Shown piece after piece: positions 52,573 through 62,911 of a DNA stretch of 64,000 nt. A program made the translations under genes and the position numbers. The notes under the pieces were generated by a model, which saw only the letters and a list, made by a program, of their open reading frames with translations, had not been told where the DNA came from and did no database searches. Positions within the stretch are counted from its first letter, which is position 1, and every line of letters begins with the position of its first letter. This stretch comes from Paramoeba atlantica. Its lineage: Eukaryota; Discosea. Location: contig CDRNVI010000173.1 of assembly GCA_977017575.1 (NCBI GenBank), forward strand, positions 1 through 64,000, written 5' to 3'.

Positions 52573-54895
52573 ATGGGTGAAAATAGAGGAAAGAGAAAGA
52601 GAGGAGAAACAGAATTGGAAACTGAGAAAAAGAAAAAAACCAAAAGAGGAAAGAAAGAGAAAGAAGAAGAACAAACAACAAATCATGGTGATGATGTTGT
52701 TGTAATTGAAGAAGAAGAAGATGGTGATGATGAAATAAGAGAAAGAAGAAGTGAGGATGTTCTTGGAAAGAGAGAACAACAAAATGAAGGAGAAAGAGAA
52801 AGAGAAGAAGAAGAGGTGATGAAGAGAAGAAGAAAGGAAGAAGAAGAGAAAAAGAAAAGATTTGAATGTGGAATATGTTTGGAGTTGATGAGTTGGGAAA
52901 AAGAACCAAGGTTGTTACCTTGTTGTGGTCTTTCTTTTTGTTCTCTTTGTCTCAACAAACTCTTCCTTCTTCAAAATCCTTCCTCTTTCTCTTCCCCATC
53001 TCCCCCTCCTTCTTCTTCTTCCTCTCCTTCTCCCTCTTCTTCCTCAACATCTTCTTCCTCATCACCTTCTTCTTTCTCATCTCTCTCTTCTCCCTCTTCT
53101 TCTTCCTCTTCCTCTTTGAAAGGAGTGAAATGTCCAGTTTGTAGAGAAATGAACGAATGTGAAAGCGTTGAATCACTTTCGATGAATTATTTGATTCCAG
53201 AAACGATTGATGTTCTTCTTTCTTCAAATTTGATCTCTTTCTCCAATCAATCAGGTTTTTTCTCCCTTTTTTTGAACTTCCTCTCTTTCTTTCCTCTCTT
53301 TTCTTTGTTGAGAAAAAGTTATTTGAAGTTGTTGAAAAATATATTAAATATTTTTGAAAAAACAGGAGATGGTGGAATGAATTTCGAAACGTGTGGAGAA
53401 CAAACTCAAATGTTTTGTTCTGATTGTAAAATGTTTATTTGTGATTCTTGTGATCCATCTCACACTTCAACTCTTTTCTCTCAAAATCACAAACGATCTG
53501 AAAGAGATGGTGTTGAGGGAGGTGGAAGAAGAAGAAGATTGGAAGAGGAGGAGGAGGGGGTGGTGGGAGTGATGGGATTGGAGAATTTGAAGAAGAGAGA
53601 ATGTTCAAAACACCCATCTGAAACAATTTGTGGATATTGTTTTCAATGTTCTTCTTTTGTTTGTACTCATTGTATTCTTGAAACACATAACAAACACAAT
53701 GAGAAAGTGAAATCAATTGAAGAAAGTATTTTGGAGAAAAGGAATGAAGTTGTAAAGATTGGAGAGAAGATTGATTGTAATTGAAAGGAAAAGAAATAGA
53801 ATTGAAAAAGAAATGAAAGAATTAGAAGAGAAATTAGAAAAGAAAAGAATTGAAAAGAAAGAAATAGAATTGGAGAAAGAAGATTTGAGAATCAGAAAAG
53901 ATTCAATCATTCATTTATCCAACACACCAACAACAACAACAACAACTGATTGTGATGTTTCTCTCTTTTTTGATGATCAACTTTTTTCAACTTTTCTTCA
54001 AACTGCAAATGATATTGTTTCTGAAGGAGTTGTTGTTGGATTATTCTCAAAACCAAAGAAAGGAGTGATTTGTTGTGATGGTGGTGGTGATTTGATTCGA
54101 GTTGTTTCTTCTTTTCCTTTAGAGAATGTACCTTTTGGAATGAGTGTGAACAGTGATGGGAATATTTTTATTTGCGAAGGTGACCAATTGAGTGTGAGAG
54201 ATAAAGAAGGAAATGAGATTGGTTCAATTCAAAAAACAATTGATTCACTTCAGTTGGAACCTGTTGATGTTTCAATTGGATTGGATGATCAAATTGTTGT
54301 TCTTGATCATTCTCAAGATTCTCGGAGAGTTGTAATCTTAAACAAAGAAGGAGAATTGATCAAATCTTTTGGATCAAATGGTTCTGAAGATGGTCAGTTT
54401 AATTCTCCATATGGTGTGGATGTGGATGAAGAAGGTAGAATTATTGTTGTTGATACTTTGAATCATCGAATTCAAGTGTTTGATAATGATGGATCTTTTC
54501 TTTGTTCTTTTGGTTCATTTGGTTCTTCTGAAGGTCAATTTCATGGACCAAACAATGTTGTAGTTGATGGAGATGGGAATATTATTATTTCTGATACTTT
54601 CAATCATCGGATTCAAGTGATGGATATTGAAGGGAATTTTATTCGATGTTTTGGAACATTTGGTTCAGGTGATTCTCAATTGCGTTATCCAAGAGGTGTT
54701 GATGTTGATGGGAAAGGTAGAATTGTTGTTTGTGAAGAAGGAAACAGAAGAGTGAGTGTGTTTGAGAAAGATGGAACATTTCTTTTTTCATTTGGTAAAC
54801 ATCACATGAAAGATCCTTATGGGATTGTTATTGATTCATTTGGAACAATTATTATTTCTGATTGGGAGAAGAAGTCGATTGAATTTTGGAAATAA
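52573..54895 (+). pseudogene. TRIM-NHL-like copy g19, 11-nt deletion in the coiled coil
   Basis: Exon 1 52573-53254 (MGENRGKRKRGETELE; Gly for Ser at residue 2), intron 111 nt, exon 2 from 53366 (GDGGMNFETC, missing SECV). The RING loop is one of the longest, about 55 residues of Ser, Pro and Phe. Near 53765 the text TTGGAGATAAATTGGAGAG of other copies is reduced to TTGGAGAG, an 11-nt loss between direct repeats. The frame then ends at 53784, while the rest of the coiled coil and propeller stays open in another frame to 54895. Lips there: NSPYG/DTLNHR, HGPNN/DTFNHR, RYPRG/EEGNRR, KDPYG/DWEKKS. The truncated product would hold RING and B-boxes only. Confidence 0.85.
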
Positions 54896-55938
54896 CTAAT
54901 TTTTGAAGAGAGGAGGAAGGTTTGTTTGTCATTTTCTTTTCTCTTGATTTCTATTCATTTAGCTGGGATTTTGTTTTTTTTTTCTCGATTTTCATTTGTT
55001 TTATTTTTTTAAATTAATTAACCATTTTTTTGTTTTTTTGGTTCCTTTTTTCTGTATTTGGGAGGAAAATTAAAAAGAAAATTAACTTTTCCTCTCCCCC
55101 TTCCTCTCCTTCTCTTCCTTTTAGTCTCTGGCGCGCTCTTACACATCTTCTTCAATTTCGATTCGATAATTTTCTTTGTGTGTTGTATTATGTTGTGGAT
55201 GTTCTCTCTTTTTTCCTATTTTGTTTTCTCTTCAAATTTTGGAGGTATTTTTTTCCTCTTTGCTTTGTTTTCTTGATTTGTTTTTATTTTTTTCTTTTTA
55301 ATTTTTTTTTTGAGAATTTACTTCTGATGTTGGGGTGAACAGAAAAATAGAGCTCCCAAAATGAATCTTCTCCTCTCTTTGTGTTTTGTTTTGTGTGTGT
55401 TGGATGGATCAACTTTATTGGCTCTTTTGTGTTTCGTCTCTCTCTCTCCTTCCCCTCTCTTGTGTTGTGTTGTGTTGTGTTGTGTCTTTTTTTTTGTTTT
55501 TTCTTTCTGATTGAGGGGGAGGAATAAAACTTCTTGGTTGATCAAATGAGGGTAATTAATACAATCTTTGGGAAAAAGGAAATTTTAATAATTAAAAAAA
55601 TGAGAATATTACTCCCCCAAAGGAAGAACTTCAACCCACCCCAAAATCGTTTCAAAGAAAGAGAAAATAGAAGAAACAACAACCTTGAAAATGAAAGAAG
55701 AAAGATGGGAAACACAAAAAAAGGTGTCAATGGAGGAGAGAGAGAAGAGTCATCGATTGGTGTGGAGAAATCGAAAGCAGAAAAGAAGGAGAATCAAAAA
55801 AGCGAAGATTGGGAGCGAAAAGACCGTGCAGTCTCTGGAAGTTAAACACCCTAAAAAGAAGAAGAAGGGAGAGAATTATTAATCCGACAAAAAATGAGAA
55901 AAAAAAAAAAGAAAAAACAAACCTTCCTCCTCCTCTCT
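54896..55938. other. Convergent intergenic region g19 / g20
   Basis: No gene seen. The g19 3' module: GGAAG|GTTTGTTTG after the stop, TTTTAGTCTCTGGCGCG near 55122. From about 55140 to 55440 the sequence is nearly identical to 59835-60135 after g21. A GTGTT repeat lies at about 55458-55485 and AAATTTTAATAATT near 55580. The g20 module on minus is CAGTCTCTGG-related near 55830. Confidence 0.55.
55140..55440 (+). repeat. Duplicated 3' flank, copy A
   Basis: Close match to 59835-60135. The ~150 bp from TTTCTTTGTGTGTTGTATTA to GAGAATTTACTTCTGAT is virtually identical; the match weakens but continues through ATGGATCAACTTTATTGG. Confidence 0.75.
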
Positions 55939-57494
55939 TCAAAATGATTTCCAAAATTCAATTGACTTATTCTCATAATCTGAAACAATAATTGTTCCAA
56001 ATGAATCAATAACAACCCCATTAGGATCTCTCATATGATGTTGACCAAACGAAAAAAGAAATGTTCCATCTTTCTCAAACACACTCACTCTTCTATTTCC
56101 TGTATCACAAACAAAAATTCTACCTTCCCCATCCACATCAACACTTCCCGGACAATCGAATTGAGAATCACCTGAACCTTCTGTTCCAAAACATCGAATA
56201 AAATTCCCTTCAATATCCATCACTTGAATCCGATGATTCCCCACATCAGAAATAACAATATTCCCATCTCTATCAACTACAACACCATAAGGTTGATCAA
56301 ATTGACCTTCAGAAAAACCAAAAGAACCAAAAGAACGAAGAGAAGATCCATCATTATCAAACACTTGAATTCGATCATTTCCAGAGTCAGCAACAATAAT
56401 TCGACCTTCTTCATCCACATCCACACCACATGGTCGGTGAAACTGACCATCTTCAGAACCACTTGATACAAAAGATTTGATCAATTCTCCTTCTTCGTTT
56501 AAGATTACAACTCGATAACAATCTTGAGAATGATCAAGAACAACAATTTGATCATTCAATCCAATTGAAACATCAACAGGTATCAACTGAAGTGAATCAA
56601 TTGTTTTCTGAATTGTTGATTCAATCATCTCATTTCCTTCTTTATCTCTCACTTTCAATCCACCCTCACCTTCACAAATAAAAATATTCCCATCACTGTT
56701 CACACTCACTCCATAAGGTTGATTCTTCAAAGGAAAAGAAGAAACAACACGAATCGAATCACCACCACCATCACAACAAATCACTCCTTTCTTTGGTTTT
56801 GAGAATAATCCAACAACAACTCCTTCAGAAACAATATCAGTTGCAGTTTGAAGAAGAGTTGAAAAAAGTTGATCATCAAAAAAGAGAGAAACATCACAAT
56901 CAGTTGTTGTTGTTGTTGGTGTGTTGGATAAACGAATGATTGAATCTTTTCTGATTCTCAAATCTTCTTTCTCTAATTCTATTTCTTTCTTTTCAATTCT
57001 TTTCTTTTCTAATTTCTCTTCTAATTCTTTCATTTCTTCTTCAATCTTTTTTCTTTTCTTTTCTATCAAAATCAATCTTTTCTCCAATTTATCTCCAATC
57101 TTTACAACTTCACTCCTTTTCTCCAAAATACTTTCTTCAATTGATTTCACTTTCTCATTATGATCATCATGTGTTTCAAGAATACAACGAGTACAAACAA
57201 AAGAAGAACATTGAAAACAATATCCACAGATTGTTTCAGATGGGTGTTTTGAACATTCTCTTTTCTTCAAATTCTCCAATCCCATCACTCCCACCACCCC
57301 CTCCTCCTCCAATCTTCTTCTTCTTCCACCTCTTCCCTCAACACCATCTCTTTCAGATCGTTTGTGATTTCGAGTGAAAATGTTTGAGGTGTGAGATGGA
57401 TCACAAGAATCACAAATAAACATTTTACAATCAGAACAAAACATTCGAGTTTGTTCTCCACACGTTTCGAAATTCGCACATTCTGATCCATCTC
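55939..57494 (-). pseudogene. TRIM-NHL-like copy g20, exon 2 without its RING exon
   Basis: Exon 2 is intact from its acceptor (CAACAG|GAGATGGATC, near 57494) to WKSF-TGA at 55939: both B-boxes, coiled coil with KKIEEEMKELEEK, Thr5-6 linker, LFSKPKKG and a full propeller. About 35 bp upstream of the acceptor the sequence turns into the RING exon of g21 on the opposite strand, so no exon 1, leader or promoter element remains. The open frame extends antisense through the g21 RING exon, probably by chance. Lips: HRPCG/DSGNDR, DQPYG/DVGNHR, DCPGS/DTGNRR, RDPNG/DYENKS. Probably silent, but a possible conversion donor. Confidence 0.8.
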
Positions 57495-57563
57495 CTGTTG
57501 TTTTGTTACCTTCTATATTGTGGTGATGAACAACAAAATGAAGGAGAAAGAGAAGAAGAGGTG

Positions 57564-59647
57564 ATGAAAAGAAGAAGAAAGGAAGAAGAAGAGAAAAAGA
57601 AAAGATTTGAATGTGGAATCTGTTTGGAGTTAATGAATTGGGAAAAAGAACCAAGGTTGTTACCTTGTTGTGGTCTTTCTTTTTGTACTCTTTGTCTTAC
57701 CAAACTCTTTCTTCTTCAAAATCCTTCTCCTTCTTCTTCCTCTTCTTCTTCTTCTCTTTCTCCTTCTCCTTCTCCTTCTCCCTCTTCTTCTTCTTCCTCT
57801 TCTTCTTCTTCTCTTTCTCCTTCTCCCTCTCCCTCTCCTTGTTTCTCTTCTTCTTCCTCTTCTTCCTCCTCTCCTTCTTTGAAAGGAGTGAAATGTCCAG
57901 TTTGTAGAGAAATGAACGAATGTGAAAGCGTTGAAACACTTTCGATGAATTATTTGATTCCAGAAACGATTGATGTTCTTCTTTCTTCAAATTTGATCTC
58001 TTTCTCCAATCAACCAGGTTTTTTTCTCCACTTTGGAACTCTCACTTTCTTTCCTCTTTCCTTTCTTTCTTCCTTGAAAAACATAATTTTGAAAAAGAAA
58101 CAACAGGAGATGGTGGATCAAAATGTGTAAATTTCGAAACGTGTGGAGAACGAACTCAAATGTATTGTTCTGCTTGCAACATGTTTATTTGTGATTCTTG
58201 TGATCCATCTCACACTTCAACTATTTTCACTCAAAATCACAAACGATCTGAAAGAGATGGTGTTGAGGGAGGTGGAAGAAGAAAAAGATTGGAAGAGGAG
58301 GGAGGGGTGGTGGGAGTGGGATTAGAGAATTTGAAGAAGAGAGAATGTTCAAAACACCCATCTGAAACAATTTGTGGATTTTGTTTTCAATGTTCTTCTT
58401 TTGTTTGTACTCGTTGTATTCTTGGTACACATGATGATCACAATAAGAAAGTGAAATCAATTGAAGAAAGTATTTTAGAGAAAAGGAATGAAGTTGTAAA
58501 GATTGGAGATAAATTGGAGAAAAGATTGATTTTGATTGAAAAGAAAAGAAAAAGAATTGAAGAAGAAATGAAAGAATTAGAAGAGAAATTAGAAAAGAAA
58601 AGAATTGAAAAGAAAGAAATAGAATTAGAGAAAGAAGATTTGAGAATCAGAAAAGATTCAATCATTCGTTTATCCAACACACCAACAACAACAACAACAA
58701 CTGATTGTGATGTTTCTCTCTTTTTTGATGATCAACTTTTTTCAACTCTTCTTCAAACTGCAACTGATATTGTTTCTGAAGGAGGTGTTGTTGGATTACT
58801 CAAACCAAAGAAAGGAGTGATTTGTTGTGATGGTGGTGGTGATTCAATTCGTTTTGTTTCTTCATTTCCTTTGACAAAAGGAACTTTGGGAGTGAGTGTG
58901 AACAGTGATGGGAATATTTTTATTTGTGAAGATGACGGATTGAGGGTGAGAGATAAAGAAGGAAATGAGATTGGTTCAATTCAGAAAACAATTGATTCAT
59001 TTGAGTTGGAACCTGTTGATGTTTCAATTGGATTGAATGATCAAATTGTTGTTATTGATTGGTCTTCTTATCGAGTTGTAATCTTAAACAAAGAAGGAGA
59101 ATTGATCAAATCTTTTGGATCAAAAGGTTCTGAAGATAGTCAGTTTGATGATCCAAATGGTGTGGATGTAGATGAAGCAGGTCGAATTATTGTTGCTGAT
59201 ACTGACAACCACCGAATTCAAGTGTTTGATAATGATGGATCTTTTCTTCATTCTTTTGGTTCAAAAGGTTCTTCTGATGGTCAATTTAATCAACCAAATA
59301 GTGTTGTAGTTGATGGAGATGGGAATATTGTTGTTTGTGATTCTGGAAATGATCGGATTCAAGTGATGGATATTGAAGGGAATTTTATTCGATGTTTTGG
59401 AACAAAAGGTTCAGGTCCTTCTCAATTAAACGAGCCACAAGGTGTTGATGTGGATGGGGAAGGTAGAATTTTTGTTTGTGATACAGGAAACAGAAGAGTG
59501 AGTGTGTTTGAGAAAGATGGAACATTTCTCTTTTCGTTTGGTAAACATCGCATGGAAGATCCTTTTGGGGTTGTTATTGATTCATTTGGAACAATTATTG
59601 TTTCTGATTGGGAGAAGAAGTCAATTGAATTGTGGAAATCGTTTTGA
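57564..59647 (+). CDS. TRIM-NHL-like copy g21, N-terminus lost at a head-to-head junction
   Basis: Exons ?-58017 and 58107-59647 with an 89-nt intron. Homology to exon 1 begins near 57528 (DEQQNEGERE); the class-specific N-terminus, basic stretch and acidic segment are gone. The first in-frame ATG is at 57564 (MKRRRKEEEEKKKRFECGIC), which would keep the whole RING and give 664 aa. The RING loop is the longest seen, alternating Ser and Ser-Pro. Thr6 linker. Lips: DDPNG/DTDNHR, NQPNS/DSGNDR, NEPQG/DTGNRR, EDPFG/DWEKKS. VDEAGRI replaces VDEEGRI. No normal promoter is visible upstream, so expression is doubtful though the frame is intact. Confidence 0.75.
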
Positions 59648-60760
59648 AGAGAGGAGGAAGAAAGGGTTTGTTTTTTTTTCATTTTCTTTTCTCTTGATTT
59701 TTATTTTTTTTTTCACTGGGACTTTGTTTTTTCTTCTTTCTTTTTTCTTTTTCTTGATTTCATTTGTTTTTTTTTTCAATTATTTTATTCCTCTCCTCCT
59801 CTTCCTTTTAGTCTCTGGGCGCTCTTTTTGTTCCCAACACATCTTCTTCAATTTCGATTCGATACTTTTCTTTGTGTGTTGTATTATGTTGTGGATGTTC
59901 TCTCTTTTTTCCTATTTTGTTTTCTCTTCAAATTTTGGAGGTATTTTTTTCCTCTTTGCTTTGTTTTCTTGATTTGTTTTTATTTTTTTTCTTTTTAATT
60001 TTTTTTTTGAGAATTTACTTCTGATCTTTTTTTTGTTTGTGTGAACAGAAAAATAGATCTTCCTATGAGTCTTCTCCTCTCTTTATGTTTTGTTTTGTGT
60101 GCGTTAGATGGATCAACTTTATTGGCTCTTTTGTGTAAAAAAAAGACCTCCTCTCTCTCCTTCCTTTCTCTTGTGTTGTGTTGTGTTGTGAAATTCTGTC
60201 TTCTTTCTCCTTTTCTTTTCGATGTTTTTTGTTTTTTTTTTTGTTCCAAATGCCTCTTCCCTCTCCTCACTTCACTCCTTTCTGTTTCTCTTTCTTTCAT
60301 TTGTTTTGATTTTTGGGTGGATTTCTCAGTTCTTCATCCTTTTTGTGGAATAATACTTTGGTTTTTTTTGGTTGATTAAATGATTCAAATTTCTTTTCAA
60401 TTCTTTCCTTTTCTTTTTCCATTTTTCTCTCATTAAAAAAGCATTGAGGATCTTCATTCAACAAAAAGTCTACAAAAACACAAAATTTGCAAAACAGAGA
60501 AGAGAAGAAGACAGAATCTAACACAATCACAAAAGAGAGGATTTGAGGAGAAAGTCTGTTTTTTTTTCACACAAAAGAATAAAAAAAAATTCTTTGAAGT
60601 TGATCATCTCAACACAAAAGAGAAGAGAACAGAAAGAGAGGTCCCAAAGTGAGAATTCAACAACAAACAAAAAAGATCATCAGTGATTTTCTCAAAAAAA
60701 AAAACCACCAAAAAAAGCACAACAAAACCAAAAGAGAAAATAAATTCAACAAAAAACAAA
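59648..60760. other. Convergent intergenic region g21 / g22
   Basis: No gene seen. The g21 3' module has TTTTAGTCTCTGGGCGC near 59808; the duplicated flank is at 59835-60135; a short GTGTT repeat is near 60172-60190. The g22 side (60380-60760) is A-rich and lacks the AGAGACTAAAA block. Confidence 0.5.
59835..60135 (+). repeat. Duplicated 3' flank, copy B
   Basis: Partner of 55140-55440. It differs mainly by a T-rich replacement just after the identical block and by scattered substitutions near ATGAGTCTTCTCCTC. Confidence 0.75.
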
Positions 60761-62911
60761 TTAGTTGTTCCATAATTCAATGGACCAGGTATCAAAATCT
60801 AAAACAAGAATTGATCCAAATGAATCAATAACAACCCTAGTAGGGTTCTCCATGTAACCTTTACCAAACGAAAAAAGAAATGTTCCATCTTTCTCAAACA
60901 CACTCACCCTTTTGTTTACTTCTTCACAAACAACAATTCTACCTTCTCCATCCACATCAACACTTAGTGGACCATTGATTCGAGAATCACGTGAACCTTT
61001 TCTTCCAAAACATCGAATAAAATTCCCTTCAATATCCATCACTTGAATCCGGTCATTCCCAGAATCACAAACAACAATATTTCCATCTCTGTCAACTCCA
61101 ACACCGTTTGGTTGATTGAATTGACCTTCAGAAGAACCTTTCGAACCAAAAGAACGAAGAAAAGATCCATCATTATCAAACACTTGAATTCGATCATTCA
61201 AAGTATCAGCGACAATAATTCGACCTTCTTCATCCACATCCACACCACCTGGTTCATCAAACTGACCATCTTCATCACCATCTGATCCAAAAGATTTGAT
61301 CAATTCTCCTTCTTCGTTTAAGATTACAACTCGAAAAGAATCTTGAGACCAATCAAGAACAACAATTTGATCATTCAATCCAATTGAAACATCAATAGGT
61401 TTCAACTGAAGTGAATCAATTGTTTTCTGAATTGTTGATTCAATCATCTCATTTCCTTCTTTATCTCTCACTCTCAATCAATCACCTTCACAAACAAAAA
61501 TATTCCCATCACTGTTCACACTCATTCCCCAAGGTCGATTCTTCAAAGGAAAAGAAGAAACAACACAAAAAGAATCACCACCACCATCACAACAAATCAC
61601 TCCTTTCTTTCGAAACCCAACTCCTCCTTCGAAAACAATATCATTTGCAGTTTGAAGAAGAGTTGAAAAAAGTTGATCATCAAAAAAAAGAGAAACATCA
61701 CAATCAGTTGTTGTTGTTGTTGTTGGTGTGTTGGATAAACGAATAATTGAATCTTTTCTGATTCTTAAATCTTCTTTCTCCAATTCTATTTCTTTCTTTT
61801 CAATTCTTTTCTTTTCTAATTTATCTTCTAATTCTTTCATTTCTTCTTCAATCTTTTTTCTTTCTTCCTCAATCACAATCAATCTTTTTTCCAATTTATC
61901 TCCTATCTTCACAACTTCATTTCTCTTCTCTAAAATACTTTCTTCAATCGATTTCACTTTCTTTCTGTGATCATCATGCGTCCCAAGAATACAACAAACA
62001 CAAACAAAAGAAGAACATTGAAAACAATATCCACTGATTGTTTCAGATGGGTGTTTTGAACATTCTCTCTTCTTCAATTTCTCTAATCCCACCACCCCCA
62101 CCTCCAATCTTCTTCTTCCACCTCCCTCAACACCATCTCTTTCAGATCGTTTGTGATTTCGAGTGAAAATGTTTGAAGTGTGAGATGGATCACAAGAATC
62201 ACAATAAACATATCACATTTGGAACAAAACATTTGAGTTCGTTCTCCACACGTTCCAAAATTGGCACATTCCATTCCTCCATCTCCTATTTTGGTTTCTT
62301 TTTCATCAATTCAAGAGAGAAGGAAGGTTGACAAGAAAAGAGAGAAAAATTAAGAAAAGTGAAAAAAAACTTGATTGATTGGAGAAAGAGAGCAAATTTG
62401 AAGAAAGAAGAACATCAATCGTTTCTGGAATCAAATAATTCATCGAAAGTGTTTCAATCGTTTCACATTCGTTCATTTCTCTACACACTGGACATTTCAC
62501 TCCTTTCTTCTTCTTTTCAGTTTGTAATGAAGATGAGCATGAAGAGGAAGAGGAAGAAGAAGAAGAAGGATTTTGATGATGAAAGAGATTGTTGAGACAA
62601 AGAGAGCAAAAAGAAAGACCACAACAAGGTAACAACCTTGGTTCTTTTTCCCAACTCATTAACTCCAAACATATTCCACATTCAAATCTTTTCTTTTTCT
62701 CTTCTTCTTCTTTCTCTCTTCTTCTCTTTATTCTCTCTCCTTCTTCTCTCTCTTTTCTTTGTTGTTCTTGATCTTCTATTTCTTGTTCTTCTCCAATATC
62801 ACTTTCATCATCATCCTTAGTTTGTTCTTTTGTTTTTCGTTTATCCTTCTTCTTCTCACTTTTCACAATCTCTATTCCTCCTCTCTTTTTCTCTCCTTTT
62901 CCTTCACTCAT
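60761..62911 (-). pseudogene. TRIM-NHL-like copy g22, frameshift and nonsense
   Basis: Exon 1 62911-62371 (MSEGKGEKKRGGIEIVKSE, class II) is open; its RING loop has SCSSSLQTEKKKKG. Intron 85 nt (CAA|GTTTTTT to ATAG); exon 2 62285-60761 starts RDGGMECANFGTC. One T is missing in B-box 1 near 62208 (TTTATTGTGATTC for TTTATTTGTGATTC), shifting frame. A GGA-to-TGA change near 61478 interrupts the second blade. The rest is open. Lips: DEPGG/DTLNDR, NQPNG/DSGNDR, NGPLS/EEVNKR, ENPTR/DFDTWS. The C-terminus SIELWNN differs from the usual WK. Confidence 0.85.

Noticed and set aside
57495-57654. Start of g20 at 57654, giving a 571-aa single-exon protein
   Set aside because: The first ~50 codons are antisense to the g21 RING exon and resemble the generic antisense ORF seen at other copies.
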